Part shown: in pieces, positions 1 through 11,639 of the stretch | Layout of the letters: the number at the start of each line of letters is the position of its first letter | Numbering within the stretch: position 1 is the stretch's first letter | Assembly (NCBI GenBank): GCA_009363875.1 | Contig: CM018695.1 | Span: forward strand, 62,677,433 to 62,741,432 | From: Mikania micrantha | Lineage: Eukaryota; Streptophyta; Magnoliopsida; Asterales; Asteraceae | Direction of reading: 5' to 3' | DNA length: 64,000 nt | Made by a program: the position numbers and the translations under genes | The notes under the pieces: model-generated | What the model saw: only the letters and a program-made list of their open reading frames with translations | Database searches by the model: none | Told to the model about the DNA's origin: nothing

Positions 1-232
1 AATGTTTATAGACATCACTGTGTTTTGGGTCATTGTGTCTAAACATAGTGTCATTGTGTCATATATGTTGCCATCTGTGATGCACGCATAACTCAATGGT
101 TAGGTTAGGTCAAAATTTTTAGAAACAATGTTTATAGACATCACTGTGTTTTGGGTCATTGTGTCTAAACATAGTGTATATTGTGTCATATTTATTGTCA
201 TCTGTGATGCACGTATTGCACAATGGTTATTA
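1..232. repeat. 126-bp direct tandem duplication at the window edge
   Basis: Bases 1-126 and 127 to about 232 are two copies of one unit, both beginning AATGTTTATAGACATCACTG and both containing a 'catctgtgatgcacg' segment followed by 'caatggtta'. The second copy carries small substitutions and a short indel. The left copy starts at the first base of the window, so the array may extend further left. No coding content is supported. Confidence 0.85.
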
Positions 233-1596
233 GTACAATTCATAAAAACACAATATACAATAATACACAATATTGAACATAACACAATAGACACAATAAT
301 GATACGTAATACACAACAATCATGTTTGTTGTGAATAATTTCATTAGTCGTTATAATCAATAGACAAAAAAATCATGCATTATACATAAATTGGAAACAA
401 ATAACATATATATAACGCAACCAACAATAACATGCATAAAAACACAATGAAATAAAGTAACTAGGTATGTTTCTAACTATAAAGAATATGCTAAGAATAA
501 TTAACTAAACAAAGTTTTATAAATAAAAATGTTGTCTGATGGTTGTAATCAAATAATTTATTATTCTTCCTTTTATGTTGTTCTTATTTTAAATTTCATT
601 TGAATAATCAAGTATCATAAAACTAATACAATAAATTCCTAAAATACCCTCTCTTGAAAATTAACCACAAGTTTAATCCAATGGCCAATATTGCTTTTCA
701 CCTTTTTCTCTAATCTCAACTTTTTCACTAATCTCACCTTTTTACTTGATCCTAATCCTATATATGTGTATATATATATATAGGCAATTCATAATTTGAA
801 AAACACTTTGAATTGAAAAAACAATAAAAATACTCATGTAACGTGCAAAAAATTTTAATTTTTTTACTGTAACATCATTTCGTCAACTATTATAAAAACA
901 AAGAAAAAAGCGACGAGCCAAATTTTTTTAAAAGTATTTTGTAACACCATGTAACATGTACATAACATCTAGGCGCAAAATCTTAGCCTAGTGTTACATG
1001 TTTTTTCATTGTTTTCATAGTTTACATAGTTTTCACAACTCAAGATAGTTTTCAAAATATTTTTACCTTATATATATGTATATAATTTTGATCTATAATA
1101 TAGTTATAAGTTTTATAACCAGATAATTGAATCCTAGACCTACTCTATAAGAGGCACAAGCCTCTCAAAAACAAGCTTATGAAAAACAAGCTTTATAGTT
1201 GACCATACAAATTAAACAAACTTATGTCATAAATTTAATTAAGATACCAAAAACATGGAAGCCCAAAACACTGCCTAAAAATTTAGATAGTAAAGGTGGC
1301 TCTCAATGTGCCCATATTTTAAGCCCATTTTGTAAAACATGATGGTAGCTACACAACAATTTTTTTTAATATTTGAATAAAAGATCACATGTGTCTTCTA
1401 AAAACACTATTTTATTTGAGTAACTTTTTATTTAATTTCATGACCCTTTTGGATAAATTTGGCGTTACATAGAAGTAAGTCATAATCCGGTCAATATATA
1501 CATATTGTTCAAATATCGAATATAGCTAGTGCTTGCAAATACAACCCATTAATGATGTTTTTGTGTTCAAGAAAATAATTATGAGAAATTATAAAA
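233..1596. other. non-coding 3' flank of the receptor-kinase pseudogene
   Basis: AT-rich sequence without a supportable gene. It lies downstream of the minus-strand kinase stop codon at 1597, so any 3' UTR would fall in its right end. Around 783-1065 a segment is bounded on both sides by TATATA tracts. Its interior resembles the foldback element at 4022-4408 (runs such as 'gcgacgagcc' against 'gcgccgacaag'), so it may be a decayed relative, but I could not establish its ends. Confidence 0.6.
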
Positions 1597-1911
1597 TTAC
1601 CGAGCTTGGAGGATGGTGATGGTCTCATTGTTGATTGAGCCAACATCACCACAAGTAGACGCTAATCCTAATTCCCCACTATGATTCAATTGTCTAAAGA
1701 TGAATGCTGGCTGATTAGGAGAAGGAAGCATTGTTTCTTGATTGCTCAACATAAACGCTACGTTAGTCATTGTAGGCCGATCGCTAGCTAATTCTTGAAC
1801 ACACAAGATCGCGACATGGATGCATAAAAGAGCTTCATGGGCATCAAATGAATCTCCTAAAGATGAGTCAACTATCGTCAACACTTTATCTTGTTTCCAC
1901 AAGTCCCAAAC
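1597..1911 (-). pseudogene. receptor-kinase exon 7: kinase C-lobe end and tail
   Basis: Follows a TTTTTTTAG acceptor and starts in phase 0 with V-W-D-L-W-K. It encodes the C-terminal kinase lobe (residues around C-I-H-V-A-I-L-C-V-Q-E, then the conserved R-P-T-M motif) and the variable tail ending ITILQAR before the stop. The tail has the 'NETITILQAR'-like ending usual in this subfamily, where the last residues are a regulatory tail. The exon is fully open. Confidence 0.92.
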
Positions 1912-2002
1912 CTAAAAAAACGAGGTGTATAATGATTAAGTTTGTTTGATAGGATAAATAATCAACAAACAAAAAAATATATGATGATATTTTGTTACTT
2001 AC

Positions 2003-2152
2003 ATGCCCAATTAAATTAATTACCGAGTCCTTTTGATAGTAGCTGTTGTTTTTCCTACCACTGATTATCTCCAGAACTAAAATTCCAAAACTAAAAAATC
2101 AGATTTTACTGAAAAAAGGCCTTCCATTGCATACTCCGGAGACATATATCCA
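2003..2152 (-). pseudogene. receptor-kinase exon 6 with one-base deletion
   Basis: Acceptor TTGTAG and donor CAT|GTAAGT bound 150 bases. It encodes the activation-segment end and the APE-equivalent motif (GYMSPEYAMEG), then SVKSD. After SVKSD the frame is lost: one G is missing before the T-run near 2097-2101, where the family has a Val codon. Downstream bases read correctly (SFGILVLEI-like, then isoleucine-serine-glycine-arginine) in the shifted frame. The exon is 150 bases, while the flanking intron phases require 151, which independently supports a single-base deletion. Confidence 0.88.
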
Positions 2153-2232
2153 CTACAATCATATAATGTCATTGTTAGGATAATTGAAACATATTAAAAC
2201 TAAGTTGTGTTAGAGTTAAGAATGTTACGTAC

Positions 2233-2470
2233 TATGTCCCAACAACCCTATGAGTTTTAGCTTCGTCTTCACCACCTCTAAAGATTTTTGCCAATCCGAA
2301 ATCTGAAATTTTAGGGTTCAAATCTGAGTCTAATAAAACATTGCTTGCTTTTAGATCCCTATGGATGATCCTTAGCCTAGAATCATGATGAAGATACAGG
2401 AGTCCAGGAACAATTCCCTGAATGATGTGAAATCTTTTCTTCCAATCTAAAAGAGAAGCCTTTTCTTGAT
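2233..2470 (-). pseudogene. receptor-kinase exon 5: catalytic loop and DFG
   Basis: Phase-1 start after CCTAG and a TA|GTACGT donor in phase 2. It encodes the catalytic loop HRDLKASN and the metal-binding DFGLAKIF, ending with VVGT and the first two bases of a Tyr codon completed by exon 6. The arginine before the catalytic Asp marks it as an RD-type kinase. All catalytic residues seen are intact. Confidence 0.92.
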
Positions 2471-2579
2471 CTAGGATTGACACCATTCAATTGAATATAT
2501 TTAAAAAAATTATAATATATATATAAAGGTAAAATTAAAGTTGGATTATGAGAATTTAATTGTAGGTTAAAAAACAAAC

Positions 2580-2790
2580 CGAAGATGAAAGAATCCAAGC
2601 CTTTGTTTGGCAAGTATTCATAAACCAACATCTTTTCTTCCTTATGGAAACAATATCCCAAAAGCCGAACAAGGTTTCTGTGTTGAAGTTTTGCTATCAA
2701 CGTTACTTCGTTCTTGAATTCTTGCATCCCTTGACCTGAACTTTGTGATAATCTTTTGACAGCAATTTCTTGCTCATTTAGCAGCTTACC
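2580..2790 (-). pseudogene. receptor-kinase exon 4: N-lobe with catalytic Lys and hinge
   Basis: Begins in phase 0 after AATTAG and ends in phase 1. It encodes the ATP-anchoring lysine (EIAVKRLS), the alpha-C region with the paired glutamate (QEFKNEV), and the hinge (LVYEYLPNKGLDSF). The exon is 211 bases, the usual size for this family, and has no lesion. Confidence 0.92.
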
Positions 2791-3181
2791 CTAATTAAGC
2801 AGTAAATCATTAGTTCTTTATTTATTAATTAAAAACCATAATATTAGACCACAAAGTCGTCATCATTAATATAATCAAGATTGACACTAGCTATCCAAAG
2901 TCGGCTTAACCAATTTTGAGGCCTCAATTAAACTAAAAATTTGGGTTTTTTTCCCCTAAGCAGTGTTATAAACACTCCTTTTTATCGCACTTTATTATCT
3001 ACTTATATTAATGTGAAAGACAATCCATCAAAGCCCATTAGATGGATTAGTTCAAACTCACGTCTTATAACTAAAATTCATTACATATGAAATTTTTTAA
3101 ACAAATGAAAGACCCTAGGATTTTGAAGACTCTAAGCCCTTTCTTTAGTTACTTGGTTTATTGGGACTACCATTTAGCTAC

Positions 3182-3375
3182 CTTATAAACTGAGCCGAAG
3201 CCGCCTTCTCCGAGCTTGTTTGAAGGAGAAAAATGATCAGTTGCTGCAGCTATTGTGCTCAAATCAAACACATCTAAATCAACATTTTTACCAATATCCT
3301 TCTCCATGAAAGAACCTTCCAAGGATTTCATACTATTCTTGGAACTGAATCCAACTTCGTCTTTATTCCGTTTGA
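3182..3375 (-). pseudogene. receptor-kinase exon 3: juxtamembrane and Gly loop
   Basis: Acceptor GATACAG, donor AAG|GTAGCT, 194 bases. It encodes a charged juxtamembrane stretch and then the FDLSTIAAATDHFSP box that leads to the ATP-binding loop LGEGGFGSVYK. Phase 1 at its start matches exon 2, and phase 0 at its end matches exon 4. Confidence 0.91.
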
Positions 3376-4021
3376 CTGTATCATACAAGCAAGCACAGTA
3401 ATAAAAACTAGCTTATTAATGGCTTATTAATGTTTTTCAGTTCTTTTTTTTATTTTAAACAACAATTTTTTACATCAACTCGCTTTCGGCAGGGCTTGAG
3501 CTCTAACGACTTTATCATTTAGATCTAATTCTAGCTAGGAGCATGAGTCCAAACCCTAAACCATAAAATTGATTAATCACCCTGAACTATAAACCGGACT
3601 AACCATCCAAACCAAAAAAACCTCTTAGTTTGGTTTGATCCTAATGTACTCGAACTTTAAAGAAACTGTTGGATTCATGTTTCCGGAGTAGAATGCATGC
3701 TTTCAACTTAATTTTTATTTACAACAAAAAATAGCATTCAAGAGCTTTGGATTATGTTGTATTTTAATCGTAAAGTTCAAATAATTATTTATTTCATTTT
3801 TTTTTTATCAATTTCACACTTAATATTTCTAAGTAATCAAAACCAGTTGATTACAATAATGATATAATAATATAATATTTTTGTTTTTTTTCTTAAGATC
3901 AATGTTATTTTTTTATAATTTTTAGGAGCTTTACTAAACTTTTTTCTAAAAAAAGGTTACGTATAAAACTAAACTCAAGTTACAATACAAATATATATAT
4001 ATATATATACATATATATATA

Positions 4022-4408
4022 GGGAAAAGATAAAATGAAAACCACATCTCAATGAGAAAACCGCGAAAACCATTCAAAAATTACGTAAAACGAACGTATT
4101 TTTTTTTGAATTTTTTTTACATGTTTGTAACACTATTGGACACATTTTTATAAAAAAATATAAAAAAAGCGCCGACAAGATATTTTTTAAAAAAATATTT
4201 TATAAACCCACGTAAAACCTACGTAACAAAACTGAAAATTTTTTTAGTTTTGTTACGTAGGTTTTACGTGGGTTTATAAAAAAATTTTTTTAAAAATATC
4301 TGGTCGGCGTTTTTTTTATATTTTTTTATAAAAATGTGTCCAATAGTGTTACAAACATGTAAAAAAATTTCAAAAAAAAAAATACGTTCGTTTTACGTGA
4401 TTTTTGCA
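4022..4408. mobile_element. foldback (long inverted-repeat) element in intron 2
   Basis: Two nearly perfect arms of about 165 bp (about 4074-4238 and 4241-4408) face each other with almost no loop, centred near 4240. Both arms contain ACGTAAAACGAACGTA, TGTCCAATAGTGTTACAAAC (or its complement) and ACGTAAAACCTACGTAAC. The unit is flanked by TATATATA on both sides. The left side has about 52 extra bases starting GGGAAAAGATAAAATG that the right lacks, so the right terminus is probably truncated. There is no coding capacity. Such a structure is expected to fold as RNA within the kinase intron. Confidence 0.8.
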
Positions 4409-5077
4409 TATATATATATATATATATAAACAATAATCAAAATTAAAAATCTTAAAGAGAAGAAAATAATAATAAAAATTGTGATAAAAACTTAAACAAG
4501 TTATATTTACTCAACACATGTAATAGAAGAGAAAAAAATTAACGATTTTAACAAATTGGCTTTATTCAATCTATGCAACATATTGGCTTCTAACCTAGTA
4601 AATAAATAAATAGAAGTAGATAATTGTGTTATAATTCTAGAATGGAGCAGAATTCTTTAATCTAATGAATCTTCATGAGTTTTACTTAATTAATCCCTTG
4701 AAAAACATTATTTAATAGGGTTTTAGTTTTATTAATTAATAATAATTTAATGAACTTTGCGAACAATGTTTTTAGAAACGAATCAGACCAATAGGTTGGA
4801 CTGGAAACTGGTCACATAACTGTCCAGCTTGCCTAGCTGAATCATTATTCAAGCGAACTATTGGACGAAATGAACTAAGTGGTTGGGCCAGTGAACCGCA
4901 CTAGTTGAACCAGATTTCAATTTTTTATTTTAAATTACACATATAAATTTTATAATATTTATCCGGTCAACTGTATTTTCAATCTGGTAACACTGATCCG
5001 ATCGACCCGATTAGTAACCCAGTAAAGTGACCGGTTCGATGTTCACTTTCGCCTTAAAAGCATTGTTTGCGACACAC

Positions 5078-5203
5078 CTTTTTTCTTCCTTAAGTAACAA
5101 CAAATGAAGGTACACAAGAGAAACCCTGCTGCAAGTATTGGCATCCCGATAACCATAAATTGGTATTTATGTGATTTCTTTCGCATCCGTGATAAGTATT
5201 GGG
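5078..5203 (-). pseudogene. receptor-kinase exon 2: transmembrane segment
   Basis: A short exon of 126 bases between acceptor TTGTGTTTCAG and donor AAAAAG|GTGTGT. Translation gives a basic stretch (RMRKKSHKY), a hydrophobic span of about 21 residues (VIGMPILAAGFLLCTFICCY), then LRKKK. This is the single-pass membrane helix with the positive-inside rule satisfied on the cytoplasmic side. Its phases (1 in, 1 out) match exons 1 and 3 exactly, which confirms the splice sites although the exon is too short to stand out as an open frame. Confidence 0.88.
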
Positions 5204-5257
5204 CTGAAACACAATCACAACGCCAACTAATAATTAAATAAGTATTTTTACTGTATA

Positions 5258-6032
5258 TCTATACTCTATAATAAAAAAGTAACAATTTTGTCACTTGTCA
5301 CCTCCTTAAACAACTATTGTCAATTGCTACCTTTTTACACCACTATTAACACTTGTCAATTTTTTATCATTCCATTTAATTTTCTCTCATGCTAAATAAA
5401 TATATTCTCTCTCTTATTAAGTGATTTTTTTCTCTGATTGAATAATTATTATACTAATAACTAATATATTATTTATCATTTTATTATAAAACACACTAAA
5501 TTTTTTAATAAAATAAGAAATTTGCTAAAATCAAAATTTTTTAAGTAAGAAATATTTTATTTCATAAAAACAAAATTTATAATGTACTATTAAAGGAGTT
5601 TTTAAACAATGAGATTTTTATAAACAAATGACGTTTTTTTAATTTATTTATAAACTGAAGTAATAAAAATGATAGAGAAAGTTATACTATTGGTCTGTTA
5701 TGTCTAACGCTATTTTTAAATTGGATCGTTTAACTTTAATAATTACAAAAATTATATTTTATATTATTGATTTATAAAAGTTAGTTTTTAATATATTACA
5801 AACTAAAGTTTTTAACGTTATTTATTTCAAAGATATTAATTGTTACACATTAATTAAAAGGTCATATATCATTTGTATGATGATTAAAGTTTTCAATTAT
5901 TTTTTATTACTTTAAAATATTTATTAAAATGTAAATTAATCATTTTATATCAAAATATCGTTTAATATTTGCTAAATTTTTATTGCTAAATATTTAATAT
6001 TTTACGTGTAAGACACGGATTAATAACCAAGT
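5258..6032. mobile_element. Helitron-like non-autonomous element (degenerate)
   Basis: It starts with A|TCTATACTCTATAATAAA, a 5' TC-type terminus common in plant Helitrons. It ends shortly after a small hairpin (CGTGTAAGACACG, near 6005-6017) and a CCAAGT where a CTRRT end would be expected. It is AT-rich and has no open frame. The 3' end deviates from consensus, so the call depends on the resemblance to 13494-14751 and 15118-15527. It lies inside kinase intron 1. Confidence 0.5.
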
Positions 6033-6186
6033 ATTTTCATATATGAAGATACAATTATGTATCCTTACCGACAAGTCTTCAAGTAAAAAGAACCACCCGC
6101 CGTTTAAAAAAAAAAAAAAGAACCACCCAAGTCTTTTAGGTGATGAAGTTATTGCACTTGGTTATAAATACATACATTCAAATTAG

Positions 6187-6584
6187 GGAAAATGTCATAC
6201 AAATGTAACCAACTTTCAGTTTTGTTTCACTTAGGTCACTCATACATTTTTTTGTTCCAATTAAATCACTCATACTTTTTTTTGTTCTGATTAGGTCACT
6301 TTACTTTTAATTTTGTTCCAATTAGGTCACTTTACTTGTAATTTTGTTCCGATTAGGTCACTTTACTTTTAATTTTGAGTGACCTAATTGAAACAAAATT
6401 AAAAGTAAAGTGACCTAATTGAAACAAAATTAAAAGTAAAGTGACTTAATTGGAACAAGATTAAAAGTAAAGTGACCTAATCGGAACAAAAAAAAGTATG
6501 AGTGACTTAATCGGAACAAAAAAAAGTATGAGTGACCTAATTAGAACAAAGCTGAAAGTTGGTTACATTTTTATAAAGTTAACC
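6187..6584. repeat. 400-bp palindrome built from a repeated GTCACTTTACTTTTAATT unit
   Basis: Left and right halves are reverse complements centred near 6372. The outer markers AAATGTAACCAACTTTCAG (6201-6219) and its complement (6552-6570) pair across the centre. Each arm is itself a tandem array of roughly 30-bp units containing 'ttaggtcactttactttta' or 'aggtcactcatac'. It lies in kinase intron 1 and encodes nothing. It could be a foldback MITE; no target duplication was established. Confidence 0.8.
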
Positions 6585-6642
6585 CATTAATTAACCAAAA
6601 ATATGACATGTGATATGAACTTGGGCCGTTCAAAATATAAAT

Positions 6643-6673
<31 letters not shown>

Positions 6674-8649
6674 GGATTGGGTTCAAATGCTAACCCTCAT
6701 TTATGGCACTAACCCATTAACCCTCATTATCCAATCATAAATAAACACATGGCTTTTTCTATTATTATTTGATAAGGGTAAAGTAGTAATTTGTTATATT
6801 AAATACTTTACCCCCTCTTTTTTTATACATCCATAACTTTTTTATGCTATAATATTTTTTTATAAAAATTGCACCATTTTACTCGTCTTATTTTTCTCTT
6901 TAATTCCGTTATAGTCTTGACTAGGTTTTTTTATTTTTTTTCGTATGTTCGTATTTACACCAATGTAACAAGTATAAAATAACAAATTATTTGTAACGAG
7001 TTGTAACGAATTTCGGTTTACATTGTTGTAGAATAAATAGGGTTTACGTTTAAGAATGTAAACGACCCAAGCCGATCCCGAGCTAGTTAATTACGTTATA
7101 TTCTTGACTAGGTTTTTTTATTTTTTCCGGATGCTCAAAAATTCGTTATATCTACAAAATTGTAAATTCATTTTAATACTATAAAAAAAATTATATTTAC
7201 AAGATTGTAAATACATTTTAATACTTTAAAAAAAATAGTATAACATTTTGTTGATAAAAACCCAAATAATTCGTTACAACTCGTTACAACTCGTTACAAA
7301 TAATTTGTTAGTTTTACAAATAATTCGTTACAACTCGTTTACACTCTTAAACTTTTTTATGCTATAATATTTTTTTATAAAAATTGCACCATTTTACTCG
7401 TCTTATTTTTCTCTTTAATTCCGTTATAGTCTTGACTAGGTTTTTTTTATTTTTTTTCGTATGTTCGTATTTACACCAATGTAACAAGTATAAAAATTAC
7501 AAATTATTTGTAACGAGTTGTAACAAATTTCGGTTTACATTGTTGTAGAATAAATAGGGTTTACGTTTAAGAGTGTAAACGACCCAAGCCGATCCCGAGC
7601 TAGTTAATTACGTTATATTCTTGACTGGGTTTTTTTATTTTTTCCGGATGCTCAAAAATTCGTTATATCTACAAAATTGTAAAGACATTTTAATACTTTA
7701 AAAAAAAATAATAGAACATTTTGTTGATAAAAACCAAAATTTGTTATATATACAAGATTGTAAATAGTTTTAATACTTTAAAAAAATTATATCTACAAGA
7801 TTGTAAATATATTTTAATACTTAAAAAAAATAATATAACATTTTGTTGATAAAAACCAAAATTCGTTATATCTACAAGATTGTAAATACATTTTAATACT
7901 TTAAAAAAATATTATAACATTTTGTTGATAAAAACTAAAATTCGTTATATATACTAGATTGTAATATGTTTTAATACTTTAAAAAAATAATATAACATTT
8001 TGTTGATAAAAACCAAAATTCGTTATATCTACAAGATTGTAAATACATTTTCATAATTTAAAAATTATATTTACAAGATTGTAAATACATTTTAGTACTT
8101 TAAAAACCAAAATTCGTTACAAAATCAAGAATATACCGTAATTAACGAGCATCCAGAAAAAATAAAAAACCTAGTTAAGAATATAACGTAATTAACGAGC
8201 TCAGGATTGGCTTGGCTCGTTTACACTCTTAAACTTAACCCCTATTTATTATACAACAATGTAAACCCAAATTCGTTACAACTTGTTACAAATAATTTGT
8301 TAGTTTATACTTGTTACATTGGTGTAAATACGAACATCCGAAAAAAAATAAAAAAACCTAGTCAAGACTATAACGGAATTAAAGAGAAAAAAAAGACGAG
8401 TAAAATGGTGCAATTTTTATAAAAAAATATTATAGTATAAAAAAGTTATGGATGTATAAAAAAAGATGGGGTAAAGTATTTAATATATCAAATTACATTA
8501 ATACTCTTATTCCCTTTTCTTTCAAATCAATTACATTATTATATTATAGTTTAATATCAACCATTAGATTAGCATCTTCTATTTTGATCATTCAATATGG
8601 TAGGGTTAATGGGTTAGTGCCATAAATGAGGGTTAGCATTTGATCCATT

Positions 8650-8652
<3 letters not shown>
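6674..8652. mobile_element. (TA)n-bounded inverted-repeat element, about 2 kb
   Basis: The left end reads GGATTGGGTTCAAATGC and the right end, complemented, GGGAATGGATCAAATGC; both continue into the same CTAACCCTCATTTATGGCAC segment, giving about 50-bp terminal inverted repeats. Both ends abut (TA)n tracts. The interior holds a direct duplication (about 6836-7255 against 7351-7725), an inverted copy of the same block near 8120-8460, and between 7640 and 8110 an array of roughly 80-bp units containing 'ttttgttgataaaaacca'. There is no coding frame. It is a non-autonomous element of unknown superfamily in kinase intron 1. Confidence 0.75.
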
Positions 8653-8690
<38 letters not shown>

Positions 8691-8692
<2 letters not shown>

Positions 8693-9854
8693 ATTTGAAT
8701 CAAATGAAAACCCGATCTTAAAGAGAAAACCCTTAAACCCAATCTCAACCCTTAGATCAAACTAATTTTATATTTAAATTAATTTAATAAAAAAGGTATA
8801 ATAGTATTTTTCCACACTCTCACCAATTAAATATTTGATTTTATTCACCTACTCATTAAATATTCACCTCTTTTATCTCTCTTCTCTCCTCTTTTTTCTC
8901 TCATCTCTCCTCTCTCCTCTCTTTATATATATAATTTATATATTTGATTTTCCAGAATACTACACATGTGTACTGTTTTATTTTTTGTTTAAAAAAATAT
9001 TTTTTAAAATATTACAACTACAAAAATATATATTTTCATACAAAAAAAAGTCATATTTTTTTTAAAATACAAAAAATATTTATATTTAAATGTATATTTT
9101 ATTATACAAAATAAAAAAAAACATATTTTTTACAAGAAAATATAAAAAATTACACATGCGTATAAATAAAAATGTACAAGATTTAATACACAAAGTACAC
9201 TTTACTCAAAATACTACACATGTGTATATTTTATATATTTAATATTTATAAAATATTACAACTACACATGTGTAGTTTTTGGTTAATTTTGATGTTTTTT
9301 ATAAATTTACATATGTGTAATTTTTTTGTTTCATATGTAAAATAAACATGTGTAATATTTTATTACGGTTGAGAATATGTAATTTTTGTGTTTGTGTGGT
9401 GAAATTTTTGTTTGATACATATGTGTATATTTTTTGTTTTTCTTTAAAAAAAATTGTTTTTTTATAAAAAAATTACTTTTAAAAAAAATTACTTTAAAAA
9501 AAATTACTTTTTTTATGTCAGATTCTGTCTCCTCTCTCTTCTTTCTCTCTCTATCAGATTATGTCTCCTCTCTCCTCTCTCTATCAGATTCTCTCTCCTC
9601 TTTCCTCTCTTCTCTCTCCTCTCTCCTCTTTTATCAGATTCTCTATCATCTCTCCTCTTTTCTCTCTCATCTCTCATCACAAAAGTCATTTATACCCCTT
9701 AAAGTCAAAAACCCCATTAAAATATTCAACTTTAATTATAGACCACATGTTTTTTCTGTTTAATTAATTAAAAATTAAAATAAGTTTGATCTAACGGTTC
9801 AGAGAGGGTTTAAGGGTTTTCTCTTTTAGATCGAGTTTCAAAGGATTCAAACCC
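8691..9854. mobile_element. (TA)n-bounded inverted-repeat element, about 1.2 kb
   Basis: The left terminus is GGATTTGAATCAAATGAAAA and the complement of the right terminus is GGGTTTGAATCCTTTGAAAC. Similarity continues for about 70 bp, including a shared AAGAGAAAACCCTTAAACCC. Only a TA microsatellite (8653-8690) separates it from the preceding element. The interior has pyrimidine-rich tracts (CTCTCTCCTCTC type, near 8875-8930 and 9530-9680). Any open frames there are low-complexity Ser/Leu runs without meaning. Confidence 0.75.
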
Positions 9855-10156
9855 TATATATATATATACACACATACATATATATGAACTTATAATTAAT
9901 TGGATTTTCATTGGAAAAGAGGTTTGGGAAGACCAAATAATCTTTTGGTAAATATAGAGAACAGTAAGTTTATAGGTCGTTGTCATGATCCTTCAATAAA
10001 TATGACCTCTAAATATGCCATCAATATTCTATATGACTTTTTCTTTATAAAACTCGAATTAAAATTATTATATTTTTCAAAAAATAAGGGCATTAAAAAG
10101 CTATAATATAATTTAACAGATAACAAATTAAGATCATATAGTTAGAAACAAGGCAC

Positions 10157-11328
10157 CTAATTCAGCTGCATCAACCCGGACATAAAGCGATTGACCTCCT
10201 TCTGAAAATGTTCTCGTATCGATCATGTCCCCATGCCACGTAATGCAATCTCCACCGGTTACTTCTTGGCTAATATCAGCACTTGCATACCCCAAGCACG
10301 TGCAATTCCTCAAGCACAACTCCTTACACGCTTTTAATCCCAAACTCATGTTCACACGTGCCGTCGATGTGTCAGGAACCTTAACTTGGTTCAACTCAAC
10401 GAACCCATCTCCGGACTCACACAACTGTGTCCCGACCTTGATCTTACACCCTCTTGAACCATCCCTTAGGAGCCAGTCCTGTTGTGACTGTGCCTCGTAG
10501 CCAGGATAACAAACACACTCAAAAGCGGCAAATGTACTATACAGATCACAAAGGCCAAAAGGACCACAATGGTTATAGCCATCGCACTGGTCATTTGGAT
10601 ACGACCAGATACCGACCCACTTTCGGTCCACCTCGTTCCAACTTTGCCTGTCTATGGTTCTAGACTCAGTAACAACTAATCTAGATAAAATGGACGTGTT
10701 GCGCAAATAGTAAATTACCACCACCTCATTGTCGTTGTTTATGTAAGTACCTTTAAAAAGATATTTTACGCTCATCTCAGGTATCCCGCTCCATCCCAGA
10801 CCCGTCCATGACCCGGTTCTCCAAATTTTTGCAACACCTTGATACAAAAACAACTGAGTTGACCCAACAAGCTCCATTTTATGTGAATAATCCCCAACAC
10901 CGGGGTTCACACTAGACTTCCAAGATGTAAACACCCGGTTCAAACCCGTTTTCCTATTTATCCCAAACTTCATGCTGGGTAGAAACGTATTTGACGGGTA
11001 ATCAAAGCTTTGCCATGAGTAAACATCTCTGTTTTGGCCTTGAAACAACACCAAATTCCCCGAATCTAATAATTGAGCCGTTGAAACATTGTTCATCTGC
11101 ACTCCGGTAACGTTGGTAGACCAATACATGAAACTTTGGTCTTGTTCGTGTAGGACGAGGTTTCCGGTTTCATCAACGGATAGGATCCCGGACGAGTTGG
11201 TGATCGGACGGTCTCTATTGGCTACCCAAACTACCGTTTGTTCCGAAACTTTGTTGTACCAGATACCCACGTACCTGTTGCTCGAGTTTGTTGGGCTAAA
11301 AAATCCAAGAGCAAAAGTTTCTCCATTA
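10157..11328 (-). pseudogene. receptor-kinase exon 1, distal part: B-lectin, SLG, PAN
   Basis: The exon resumes at the inner edge of the Harbinger insertion with S-N-G-E-T-F-A-L-G-F-F-S-P, the start of the mannose-binding (B-lectin) domain. It continues with WVANRDRPI and the QSFDYPSNTFLP box that leads into the S-locus glycoprotein domain. The Cys-rich EGF-like part (QCDGYNHCGPFGLCD...CVCYPGYE) and the PAN domain follow (KACKELCLRNCTCLGYA). Donor TTAG|GTGCCT ends it in phase 1 after VDAAEL. No stop interrupts it. The frame can be followed about 30 codons into the transposon, but those residues are not part of the receptor. Confidence 0.94.
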
Positions 11329-11639
11329 GACCACACGCAGTGGGTACCCCGCGTGGCCAGCGGCCCTTTTCCCCGCCGCGGGGTCGCACGGGAACACCGC
11401 CACTCGGCCCGCGGTGCCCCGCTCAAGTCGCCCCAACGGCTCCCGCTCCCCGTTTACTTTGGTGGATTTTGATTGGCTACTTGTTTATACCGTTGTTCAA
11501 CGGTAATAAATAAAAAAAAAAAAAAAAAAAACAAATTTTTAAAACTAAATAAATACCCAACCTTTTTTACCCAAAAAACCATCCAAATCTCTTCATCTTT
11601 CATCTTTCTCTCTATATTTTTTAAAAAAAAAACACAAAC

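Noticed and set aside
100..360. Cys/Ile-rich frames on both strands in the left-edge tandem duplication
   Set aside because: AT-rich repeat without codon-use signal or homologue recognised.
7640..8110. Array of similar units with intervening text, superficially CRISPR-like
   Set aside because: Units are about 80 bp, diverged, AT-rich and without constant repeats and unique spacers; the context is a plant transposon.
9434..9767. Overlapping Ser/Leu/Phe-rich open frames
   Set aside because: They arise from a CT-rich low-complexity tract within an inverted-repeat element; no domain or start context.
10225..11513. Plus-strand open frames opposite receptor-kinase exon 1
   Set aside because: Antisense shadows of a well-supported exon and of the GC-rich transposon end; no splice logic or known domain.
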